DNA of 44,879 bases from MGIIa-L3 sp038150305 (GTDB lineage Archaea; Thermoplasmatota; Poseidoniia; Poseidoniales; Poseidoniaceae), in assembly GCA_038150305.1 (NCBI GenBank), contig JAYOTG010000015.1, positions 1-44,879 of the forward strand, given 5' to 3'. Every line of letters begins with the position of its first letter. Position 1 is the stretch's first letter. This document shows, piece by piece, positions 20,978 through 28,203 of the stretch. A program made the translations under genes and the position numbers. Below the pieces are notes generated by a model, which was given only the letters and a program-made list of their open reading frames with translations, was not told the origin of the DNA and searched no databases.

Positions 20978-23791
20978 TCAGGCCTCGACGCCGACGCGAG
21001 CGTCGGCCTCGACCTGCGCCTTCTTGGCCTCGACCTGCTGAGCGAGGAAGGTCACGACGTCGAGAATCTCGATGCCCTCGTAGCGCTCGTCGCCTTCGAA
21101 CTTCAGGCACTCCAAGTGCGTCACGCACTTGGGGCAGGAGGTGAGCATCGTGTCCGCGCCGGTCTCGATGACTTCCTCCATGCGATTCACACGGAGCGCA
21201 CGCGCATTCTCGTTGCACGACATCATGCTGGACACGCCACAACACATGGCGTCCTCGCCATGGTGCTCCATCTCCACGAGTTCGACGTTCTCGACTTGTC
21301 CGAGGAGCTCACGGGGCTCTTCGGTGATGCCCATCTGGCGCCCGAGGCGGCAGGGGTCGTGGTAGGTCACCGTGGTGCCTTCATCGGCCTTGAGCTCCAT
21401 GTCGAAGCCCTGCTCGAGGAGGTACTCCGTGGTGTGCATGACCTTGACGCCGTCGAGTTCGTAATCGCGGGCGAAGGTGCGGAAACACTCGGCACAGGAA
21501 GAGACGAGGGTGTCGATGCCCGACTCCTCGATCTTCTTCTGGTTGTAGGCCTTGAGCTTCTCAAAGACCTCAGTCATGCCTTGCCACTTCTGGTCGTGGC
21601 CGCAGCACTTCAGGAAGTCGCGGCCAAGGTAGGTCACGTCCTCGCCCATCTCTTCGAAGAGGGTGAAGGCCGCGGTGGTGCTGGCGCCGAGGTCCATGGT
21701 GCCCTCGTTGAGGTGGCTGAACACCATCTCCTGGTCGAGGTAGTCCACGCAGCCGGGGTAGAAGCCCACGTTGCTGGTGATGGGGTAGTCCTCGGTGGCG
21801 ATGAAGTCCGCGTCGGCGCTCTCCTCGGCCTCGGCGTTGAGGACAGCTTGGAGCACGGTGTGAGGGATCTCGGCCTGCGGGCCGCCGACGATGAGGCTGC
21901 GGCGGATGTCCACGTAGGAGTCATAGTCCACGAGCTGTGGGCAGGCGTTGGTGCAGGCTGAACACGTCAGACAGGAGTACAACGGCACACCGTCGTCTTC
22001 GTTGTTCCACGAGTTGTAGATGATGTTCAGCTTGTCACCGCCGTTAAACAAGCGAACGGGGCAGGCGTCGTCACAGAGGTCGCAGCCGTAGCACTTGTTC
22101 ATCTCGAACTCGTATCCGGTCGCCATCGAACGGAGGAGGACGAACACCAGGGCACCGAGCGTCAAACACGGGATGAACATCGCGTAGGTGAGCTTGGCGT
22201 CGAGGGCCTTGGGGTTGGCGTGGAAGGAGGGGTTGACCACCTGAGCGTAGTCTTCGGCCATCGTCACGTGCTCGGGGTTGCTGAGGTCCACGGCGTGGCC
22301 GGCGAGGTGAGCGTCGCTGAGTTCGGCGTCGAAGAGCAGCAGCGGCTGGTAGGCCGCGATGTTCATCGTGACTTCCGTCACCAGATCGCTTGCGGCCAAG
22401 GCTCCCGATGCGCTCACGGTGTACGTGTAGGTGTAGGTGCCCACGGGCAACTCGACCATCTCAGCACCGGCGCAGTCGTCGAAGGAGGCTGCGCTGACGG
22501 TGGCGCCGTCGGCGTCCTTGATGGTCAAGGTGGAACTGAGCATGTCGGCGGTCTTCACTTCGCCGATCTTGCGCTCTTCTGCACGGTAGGAACACGCGGC
22601 GTCGAGTGGGATGGTCGCGACGCTGACGTGGTGGCCGTCAGGGAAGGCGGTGCTGTCCTCGGTGATGCTGAAGTTTCCTTCAACGGCAAAGCCTTCTCCG
22701 CCGGAGAAGTTTCCTGCCACGGAAGCGGCGTTGATGCCCTGATCGGGCTGTTGATGGTTGTTCATGTCGGCGAAATCGTAGATGACTTCGCGGGACGGCT
22801 GGAAGATTTGCCAATCCAACCACGCTACGGCAGGGACCGTCATGGTCTCCGAATACCCGAGCCTGTCGGTGAATTCGTTGGCCTCATGGACGTGGACGTC
22901 CGTGGGTTGGGAGCGCATCGCTTCGAGTTCCTCGTAGGACTCGATGGTCAGCAGACCCTTGGCGTCCCAGAAGCCCTTGTCGTAGGTGTCCCAGGTGGCG
23001 ACCGTGGCCGCAGTGGACAGCACGAGGGCACCCATGAGGATGCGCTTCGCGTTGGCTTGGGTCAGCCGAGCACCGATGGTTTTGACGAGGAACATACGTG
23101 CGCCGAAGTGCAAGACGATCCACAACAGGACGCCCGTCATCAGCCATGGGATGGCGTTGAACACCTCGGCCAACCACGCCGGACGTGTGCCGCACAGGAG
23201 GTCGCCATGGCTGTCCAGTTTGCAGAAGTCCGTCCGGTTTTTGCCGTACAATTCGAGGAAGATGTTGATCGAAAAGACCGAGATGAACCAAATGTGGGCG
23301 AGGTAGACCGCACCGGCGCTGGCGTACCACGGGTCCTCGACCGGGCGCTTTTCACGGCCACCGAGGAAGGGCGGCAGGGCGAGGATGCCCACAGGGATGC
23401 CGGTCAGGGCGGCGCCCCACCAGGCAGCGTTCCACGCGAACACGGGCTGGTCGACGATGGCGCCGATGGGGCCCGTAGGCACGGTGAATTGCGGGAGGTA
23501 TTCGCCCCAGCGCAGGTAACCGTAGGAGAACAGCACGTACCAGTCGGGGAACACGAAGCCGGCCTGAGCGTAGGGGTCGGCCGCGCCGTGAAGGGGCGGT
23601 GGGATGAGCCAAGCGTAGAACAACAGCACGGCCATCATGGCGGAGAAGATGATGGCGTCACGCAGCACTTCGTGCGGCCAGAAGCCGTGACCCATGCGGG
23701 TGCGCTTCCGCTTGTCTCCGACCGTCTGGAGTTTCTCTTTTTCGTCCATGTAGACGCTTGCAACGCGCCCTAGATTCTCAATGAGTCCCAT
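20978..23791 (-). CDS. Cytochrome b C-terminal half fused to HdrD/GlcF-like iron-sulfur protein
   Basis: 937 aa with an AGGAGG-type ribosome binding site. Residues about 36-270 form the C-terminal cytochrome b domain (subunit IV-like): GFWPHEVLRDAI, the quinol-site-type FPDWYVL (81-87) and several helices. Residues about 280-530 are an extra beta-rich domain, probably outside the membrane. A helix (535-555) leads to a ferredoxin part with CYGCDLCDDACP (567-578) and CLTCSACTNACP (607-618), then two CCG domains: Cys681, Cys729-Cys730, Cys766/769; and Cys814, Cys850-Cys851, Cys886/889. CCG domains are found in HdrB/HdrD, GlcF and LutA and hold or position iron-sulfur centres for thiol or hydroxyacid chemistry. 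The fusion would pass electrons between quinol oxidation and a cytoplasmic substrate. No frameshift or composition break is seen at the joints. Confidence 0.88.
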   Translation of the reverse strand: MGLIENLGRVASVYMDEKEKLQTVGDKRKRTRMGHGFWPHEVLRDAIIFSAMMAVLLFYAWLIPPPLHGAADPYAQAGFVFPDWYVLFSYGYLRWGEYLPQFTVPTGPIGAIVDQPVFAWNAAWWGAALTGIPVGILALPPFLGGREKRPVEDPWYASAGAVYLAHIWFISVFSINIFLELYGKNRTDFCKLDSHGDLLCGTRPAWLAEVFNAIPWLMTGVLLWIVLHFGARMFLVKTIGARLTQANAKRILMGALVLSTAATVATWDTYDKGFWDAKGLLTIESYEELEAMRSQPTDVHVHEANEFTDRLGYSETMTVPAVAWLDWQIFQPSREVIYDFADMNNHQQPDQGINAASVAGNFSGGEGFAVEGNFSITEDSTAFPDGHHVSVATIPLDAACSYRAEERKIGEVKTADMLSSTLTIKDADGATVSAASFDDCAGAEMVELPVGTYTYTYTVSASGALAASDLVTEVTMNIAAYQPLLLFDAELSDAHLAGHAVDLSNPEHVTMAEDYAQVVNPSFHANPKALDAKLTYAMFIPCLTLGALVFVLLRSMATGYEFEMNKCYGCDLCDDACPVRLFNGGDKLNIIYNSWNNEDDGVPLYSCLTCSACTNACPQLVDYDSYVDIRRSLIVGGPQAEIPHTVLQAVLNAEAEESADADFIATEDYPITSNVGFYPGCVDYLDQEMVFSHLNEGTMDLGASTTAAFTLFEEMGEDVTYLGRDFLKCCGHDQKWQGMTEVFEKLKAYNQKKIEESGIDTLVSSCAECFRTFARDYELDGVKVMHTTEYLLEQGFDMELKADEGTTVTYHDPCRLGRQMGITEEPRELLGQVENVELVEMEHHGEDAMCCGVSSMMSCNENARALRVNRMEEVIETGADTMLTSCPKCVTHLECLKFEGDERYEGIEILDVVTFLAQQVEAKKAQVEADARVGVEA

Positions 23792-23806
23792 ATCATGCCC
23801 TCCTGA

Positions 23807-24673
23807 TCAATGTGGCTCCGCGATGCCTTGCACCCAGACGATGAAAAGATGGATGATGATGAGGGTCGTGACGATCACAGGAAGGATGAACACGTGAATG
23901 AAGTACATCCTGGTGACCGTTCGGTCCGTCAAACTGCTTCCACCAAAGAGGAGTGTGGCGATGTATTTCCCGACCAGCGGTGAGGCGTTGCTGAGGTTGA
24001 TGCCGATGACGGCAGCACCGTAGGCGAGGCTGTCCCAAGGCAGGAGGTAGCCGGAGTAGCCGAACACGATGGTCAGGGCCATCAGGGCGACGCCGATGAG
24101 CCAGTTGAGCTCACGTGGGTTGCGGTAGGCCCCGGTGAAGTACACGCGGCACATGTGGAGGAAGACGCTGGCCACCATGAAGTGGGTCGTCCAGTGGTGG
24201 ACGGCACGGATGATGTAGCCGAAGGGCAGTTCGGTCATGATGAACTGCATGCTCTTGTAGGCCGGCGAAGGGTCGCCTTCGCCACCGGGCACGTAGTAGA
24301 TGCCGAGCACGGTGCCCGTGATCACGAGGATGATGAAGGACAGGAAGGAGATGCCACCGAGGCAGTACAGGGGATACCAGTACCAGATGATGCGGAGTTT
24401 GTACTTCTCAGCGTGGGTCAAAGGCATCTGGCGGTGCATGTTGTAGTACGCGGACTTCGACATGTTCCAGTAGTCCTGGATGCGGAACCGCGTGTCAAGC
24501 CAGCTGAACACCCACAGGAATGAGCGCTCGGCCAAGCCCATCGAGCCGCTGGACTCAACGGCGCGAAGGATTTCGCGGCGGGGCATCTCTTCGTCCTCCT
24601 TGCGGAGGGTGAAGGCGACGAGCACCGCCACGAAGGCGATGAAGAACCAGAGAACGATGGAGATCGTGTTCAT
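23807..24673 (-). CDS. Cytochrome b N-terminal half (b6-type)
   Basis: 288 aa. An extra N-terminal helix and charged region (residues 1-90) precede the four-helix haem-binding domain. Haem ligands are His159/His173 and His260/His275; 13 residues separate the first pair and 14 the second, the latter spacing being typical of b6f rather than bc1. Also seen are GGEGDPSPAYKS (inter-helix loop) and YSGYLLPWD. The chain ends after the fourth helix, so cytochrome b is split; the other half is in the next gene, 15 bases on. It crosses electrons over the membrane in a Q cycle with the Rieske protein encoded just upstream. Confidence 0.92.
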   Translation of the reverse strand: MNTISIVLWFFIAFVAVLVAFTLRKEDEEMPRREILRAVESSGSMGLAERSFLWVFSWLDTRFRIQDYWNMSKSAYYNMHRQMPLTHAEKYKLRIIWYWYPLYCLGGISFLSFIILVITGTVLGIYYVPGGEGDPSPAYKSMQFIMTELPFGYIIRAVHHWTTHFMVASVFLHMCRVYFTGAYRNPRELNWLIGVALMALTIVFGYSGYLLPWDSLAYGAAVIGINLSNASPLVGKYIATLLFGGSSLTDRTVTRMYFIHVFILPVIVTTLIIIHLFIVWVQGIAEPH

Positions 24674-24682
24674 CGAATCACC

Positions 24683-25531
24683 TCAGTCGCAGTAGGTCAA
24701 CCAGCCCATGTAGTCCGTGATGCCCTCGATGGTGTCACCGTTGAGTTGGATGGGGATGAGCGGCAGGCCCACCGGTGCCGGTCCCCCAGAACGTCGAATG
24801 CCGGCGTAGGTGAAGGTGGCACCGTTCGCGCGGTTGCGGTTGGTGTTGAGTTCGAGCGCGGTGGGGTCAAAGCGAGAGGAGTGGCAGATGCAGAACAGCT
24901 TGGTGCCACCGTCGTCGCCGCCACCAGGCGTCCACGTGTCCTCGGTGAAGGTGTTGCTGACGAGTTGCCATCCGGGGATGCAGCACAGGTGCGTGCAGCG
25001 CCCGAAGACCATCACGAGGCCGCCGGTCGGGAAGATGCGGGGGTCGGCATCGACCATGTCGTCGAAGTGTCCGACGTACTTGCCGGTCTCGTCGTAGCCT
25101 TCCATGGACTGATAGCGGGCCTTGCCGCTGGAGGTGGGGGTGCCGTTGTTGGCGTCGTGGTCGACGTAGTTCACGACGACAGGGACGCCGTTCCACACGC
25201 CTGCAGCGCCGGCGGTGCCGGTGTTGGACTTCGCAGCTTCAGCGACGAAATCTTCGCGCGTCATGGACTGGAGGTGCTTGGCCCCGTACCATGCTTCGTC
25301 TTCACGTCCCTTGGCCCAGTACTTCACGGCCAGGTCACCACCGCTTCCCGCACCGGGCGGGAGCAGGATGGAGGCGAAGCCGAGCACGCCAACTGAAGCG
25401 GCGAGCACACCGGTGGTGGCGTTGAAGCCGTAGCGAAGGAACTGACGTCGGTTGACCACAGAAGCGCCGCCGGCAGCGTACGCCTTCTCATCGTTGAGGG
25501 GGGCGGGCTTGAGATCGTATGACTTCGCCAT
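24683..25531 (-). CDS. Rieske iron-sulfur protein of the cytochrome b complex
   Basis: 282 aa from the ATG at 25531, which has a GGTGAT ribosome binding site. NRRQFLRYG (27-35) plus the following hydrophobic helix form a twin-arginine signal anchor. The 2Fe-2S site is complete: CTHLCC (Cys179, His181, Cys184) and CICH (Cys214, Cys216, His217). The usual Gly before the disulfide Cys is Cys183, an extra cysteine. A large insert between the anchor and the cluster, and a Gly/Asp-rich loop between the two cluster boxes, make it longer than standard Rieske proteins. It accepts electrons from quinol on the outer face. It sits in the order small membrane subunit-Rieske-cytochrome b. Confidence 0.93.
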   Translation of the reverse strand: MAKSYDLKPAPLNDEKAYAAGGASVVNRRQFLRYGFNATTGVLAASVGVLGFASILLPPGAGSGGDLAVKYWAKGREDEAWYGAKHLQSMTREDFVAEAAKSNTGTAGAAGVWNGVPVVVNYVDHDANNGTPTSSGKARYQSMEGYDETGKYVGHFDDMVDADPRIFPTGGLVMVFGRCTHLCCIPGWQLVSNTFTEDTWTPGGGDDGGTKLFCICHSSRFDPTALELNTNRNRANGATFTYAGIRRSGGPAPVGLPLIPIQLNGDTIEGITDYMGWLTYCD

Positions 25532-25536
25532 GGTGA

Positions 25537-25980
25537 TCACCACTTGTACTCCCGCCAGTCCTTGGCGTGTTCTGGAATGTATTTGTTCGCAGCGTGCTTG
25601 ACAACGATGGTGTCAGGCAGGACGAACTTGAGGTAGATGATGCCCATCATGATGAGGGTGACCAAGGTGATGGCCAAGTGGTAGGCCAGTTGTTGCTGGT
25701 CCCAGCCTTGGATGAGGCCGTACATCATCGAGAAGGACCAGTACATGACCCAGAAGAGGCCCCAGCCAAGGAAGGCCATGGTGAGGTACGAGGCGCCGGA
25801 CGGGGCCAAGGAAGCGGACACGATGGAGCCCACTTCGGCTTCCGTGAACACGCCGCGGTCGATGGCTTCGTCGAGTTGCTTCTCGCTGAGTTCAACCTCG
25901 AGGAGCGCCTTGCGGGCGTCTTCGATGGGCACGGTGCCGTCGGCGACCATGCGCAGGAGCTTGGTGACTTCATCGTCCAT
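25537..25980 (-). CDS. Small membrane subunit of the Rieske/cytochrome b operon
   Basis: 147 aa. The ATG at 25980 overlaps the upstream stop (TGATG) and has a GAGGTGATC ribosome binding site, so it is preferred over the GTG at 25983. Residues 1-60 are soluble and helical (DDEVTKLLRMVADGTVPIED, with LSEKQLDEAIDRGVFTEAEV), like a short regulatory or docking domain. Two transmembrane helices follow (AFLGWGLFWVMYWSFSMMYG and LAITLVTLIMMGIIYLKFVLP), then a charged tail. I do not recognise a family. Its position between the CxCH protein and Rieske suggests an accessory subunit of the complex. Confidence 0.65.
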   Translation of the reverse strand: MDDEVTKLLRMVADGTVPIEDARKALLEVELSEKQLDEAIDRGVFTEAEVGSIVSASLAPSGASYLTMAFLGWGLFWVMYWSFSMMYGLIQGWDQQQLAYHLAITLVTLIMMGIIYLKFVLPDTIVVKHAANKYIPEHAKDWREYKW

Positions 25981-26795
25981 CACTGATCACCTCGTCGGTT
26001 CAGATGGTAGCGCAGACGCAACTGGTTGGAGCGTCCTTGGTAGGAGGTGGAGAAGCCGTAGCGCAAGAGGAATCCAGCGAAGACGATCACGACGATGACC
26101 GCGCCGAAGCCAAGCAAACCGAGCCAGTGGGCGCGGAGTTTGGCGCCCATGTGGTGCAGGTCCACGCCGTGGTGGTCGGGCTCGGGCGCCTGGACGTTAC
26201 CGTCTCCGGCGAAGAGGGTACGAAGCCCAGCGGGGGAGGCGCCGTCGTCTTCGGGCAGGGTGAAGAAGAGCTGATTCCAGCGGTCGTCGGCGCCCGGCAC
26301 GGCGTCGCCGTTGACGCTGTTTCCGGTGATCCAGAAGGTCACCGCGCCGGTGCCGGCTGTGGGGGCCGTCCACTCGATGACCCACATGCGGTCGGCCACG
26401 TTCGCGCTGGCTTCGATTTGGGTCAGGGTCGTGACGTCGCCCTCCCAGTTTTGGACGTCTTCGCCGCCAAGGCTGCCTTCGCTGACGCGCATGGAGAAAC
26501 CGCCCGTCCACGCGCCACCAGCCTCAGGTCCGCCGATGAGTTGCAGGTGCATGGCATAGGTTTCACCCTCGGCCCAGCCGTATGGGACCTCGTCGAGGAC
26601 GACCTGCACGGTGTTGTCCGCGTCAGGGTTGTGGCAGAGGCAGCCTTCCTTGGCGACGTCTTCAATGACTTCGCCGGCGTTGTTTTGCTCGCCGCCGATG
26701 CCGGTGTGGTAGGAGGTCGCGGCTCCCGGGAGCAGCAACGCAAACACGAGCAGGGCAACGAGGGAAAGCCGGAGCGTGGAGGAGCGCTTGAGCAT
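25980..26795 (-). CDS. Secreted membrane-anchored protein with CxCH motif, first gene of the Rieske/cytochrome b operon
   Basis: 271 aa. A Sec signal peptide (MLKRSSTLRL then SLVALLVFALLLPGAATS) is followed by EGCLCHNP (Cys52, Cys54, His55), a beta-sandwich region like the reeler/choice-of-anchor type (residues about 60-190, with YAMHLQLIGG and GGFSMRVSEG), and a C-terminal transmembrane helix (about 223-245). Bacterial proteins with this layout usually carry CxxCH for covalent haem c; here one residue is missing between the cysteines. It could be an outer-face electron acceptor of the complex, in place of cytochrome c1/f, with atypical haem binding, or bind a metal through Cys/His. No other cytochrome c is in the operon. 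Confidence 0.6.
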   Translation of the reverse strand: MLKRSSTLRLSLVALLVFALLLPGAATSYHTGIGGEQNNAGEVIEDVAKEGCLCHNPDADNTVQVVLDEVPYGWAEGETYAMHLQLIGGPEAGGAWTGGFSMRVSEGSLGGEDVQNWEGDVTTLTQIEASANVADRMWVIEWTAPTAGTGAVTFWITGNSVNGDAVPGADDRWNQLFFTLPEDDGASPAGLRTLFAGDGNVQAPEPDHHGVDLHHMGAKLRAHWLGLLGFGAVIVVIVFAGFLLRYGFSTSYQGRSNQLRLRYHLNRRGDQ

Positions 26796-26881
26796 GGCCT
26801 CACCCTATGTCCTAAGCGACTTGGATGGGACCCTTAAACATTGTCTGCTAAATGCCGTAATGTAGCGGCGCAGTGTCCCGT

Positions 26882-26895
26882 TTCTAACGTTAGAA
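26882..26895. promoter_or_regulatory. 14-bp perfect palindrome in a divergent promoter region
   Basis: TTCTAACGTTAGAA is a perfect palindrome. It lies in the 145-base gap between the Rieske/cytochrome b operon start (26795, -) and the TPR gene (26941, +), 45 bases before the latter. A dimeric repressor or activator could bind it. A TATA-like GTTTAAGGG (- strand, 26829-26837) is suitably placed for the respiratory operon. Confidence 0.45.
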
Positions 26896-26940
26896 CCGAG
26901 GGGTGAGAAACTTCATGTTTGGAGCAGGAGTCCAACGTGC

Positions 26941-27240
26941 ATGACGGAGCACGCCTTTGACAACGTCTACGGGCTCTCCGACGGCCAACTCCGCCGGCTC
27001 GACGAGGCGGAGGAGTTCATGCTTCGTGGCGAGATCGGAAAGGCCGAGACCATCCTCCTCGCCATGCTCGAAGAGGACGACGAATGCATCCCCGTGTTGT
27101 CCAACCTCGGCCACATGCACGGGCGCCACCTCTCGGAATTTGAACAGGCCGTGGCCTACTATAACCGCGTGCTCGATCTTGAGCCCGATAACGCGTGGGC
27201 CCGCGACGCTCGGCGCCGTTACCTCCGCTACATCGAGTGA
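26941..27240 (+). CDS. Short TPR-repeat protein
   Basis: 99 aa. Two tetratricopeptide-like units are visible: AEEFMLRGEIGKAETILLAM with LEEDDECIPVLSNLGHMHGR, then EFEQAVAYYNRVLDLEPDNA with WARDARRRYLRYI. The W/LG/Y...A...P pattern is standard. It is cytoplasmic, has no signal peptide, and probably mediates a protein contact. The FtsZ-family gene starts 45 bases after it on the same strand. Confidence 0.75.
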   Translation: MTEHAFDNVYGLSDGQLRRLDEAEEFMLRGEIGKAETILLAMLEEDDECIPVLSNLGHMHGRHLSEFEQAVAYYNRVLDLEPDNAWARDARRRYLRYIE

Positions 27241-27256
27241 ACCTGTGGCTCAGGTT
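27240..27256 (+). terminator. Hairpin just after the TPR gene stop
   Basis: AACCTG-TGGCT-CAGGTT forms a perfect 6-base stem with a 5-base loop, beginning at the last base of the TPR stop codon. There is no T-run after it, so it may be an RNA processing or attenuation hairpin, or chance. Confidence 0.25.
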
Positions 27257-27285
27257 GATGGACCGGTGCAGCCTCAAGACCGTTC

Positions 27286-28203
27286 ATGGACGGCGGTCAA
27301 ATCGTCATCGCCGGGGTCGGAGGCCTCGGCTGTGCGTGGGCCGCCTCCGCGCATCGCCGCTGTCCAACCACGCGTTTGCTGGCCGTGGACGCGGACGACC
27401 GCAGCCTCCGGATCGGTGCGGAGGGCCACGTGCTCAGGCTTGGCCACGCGATGGAGGCAGAGGGGTGTGCGGCCTTGCCTGCGTTGGCCGAACAACGGAT
27501 GCGCCGGCTCGACGCGATGGCTCGACCCGTGCTCGAGGGCGCGGAATTGGTCGTGCTCTTGGCAGGGCTTGGCGGTGGGGCAGGAAGCGGCGCTGCGGCA
27601 GAACTCGCGCGCCAAGCTCGACGTGCGGGAGCCATCGTCATCGCCGTCGCGTCGCTCCCCTTTGCGAACGAACAACCGCACCGTACAGGCATTGCGAACC
27701 GGGCACTTGTGGGCCTTGAGGCCAACGCCGACGTCACGGTCCGCGTCTCCCTCGAGCGCCTGGCCCACCAAGCACGGGAACGTGGCGAGGATTGGGCCAT
27801 GGGCTCGGAGTGGATTGAGGACCTCGTGGACGGCTTGGTCCATTCGCTGCTCAAGATGAGCCTCATGAACCTCGATTTGATGGATTTGAGGGCCATCCTC
27901 GCCAACGGTGGAGCGGCCACCTTGTTGGTGGGAAGCGGGTCCTCAGACGACGTCGAGGGGCTCATCCGCCAAGCTGCGAGCGCTCCTCTTTCCGACGTCG
28001 ACGTCAGCGGGGCTACGGGGTGTTACATCCACCTCGAAGGAGGGCCCGATCTTTCCATCGCGCAAATGGGAGCGATTTCCGAAGCCTTCACGCGCACGCT
28101 GAACCAGGATGCAAAGGTGATCCTCGGTGCGCGCGTCTCTGAAGCCATGTACGGTCGCGTCCGCGTGATCCTGCTGTTGTCCGGGTTGACCTCGTCCGAC
28201 TAA
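27286..28203 (+). CDS. Divergent FtsZ/tubulin-family GTPase
   Basis: 305 aa. The nucleotide-binding tubulin signature is GLGGGAGSGAA (about 94-104, canonical GGGTGTG). The start VIAGVGGLGCAWA replaces the usual GVGGGGxN loop, and VASLPFANEQPHR corresponds to FPFxxEGxxR. The catalytic T7 loop is kept: NLDLMD (195-200, N-x-D-x2-D), followed by AILANGGAATLLVGSG. The C-terminal domain ends in VILGARVSEAMYG and RVRVILLLSG, without the tail that binds FtsA/SepF in FtsZ. It is therefore probably an assembling GTPase, but a divergent paralogue (FtsZ-like, perhaps for shape or a second ring) rather than the main division FtsZ. It converges with the next gene by a 4-base overlap. Confidence 0.8.
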   Translation: MDGGQIVIAGVGGLGCAWAASAHRRCPTTRLLAVDADDRSLRIGAEGHVLRLGHAMEAEGCAALPALAEQRMRRLDAMARPVLEGAELVVLLAGLGGGAGSGAAAELARQARRAGAIVIAVASLPFANEQPHRTGIANRALVGLEANADVTVRVSLERLAHQARERGEDWAMGSEWIEDLVDGLVHSLLKMSLMNLDLMDLRAILANGGAATLLVGSGSSDDVEGLIRQAASAPLSDVDVSGATGCYIHLEGGPDLSIAQMGAISEAFTRTLNQDAKVILGARVSEAMYGRVRVILLLSGLTSSD

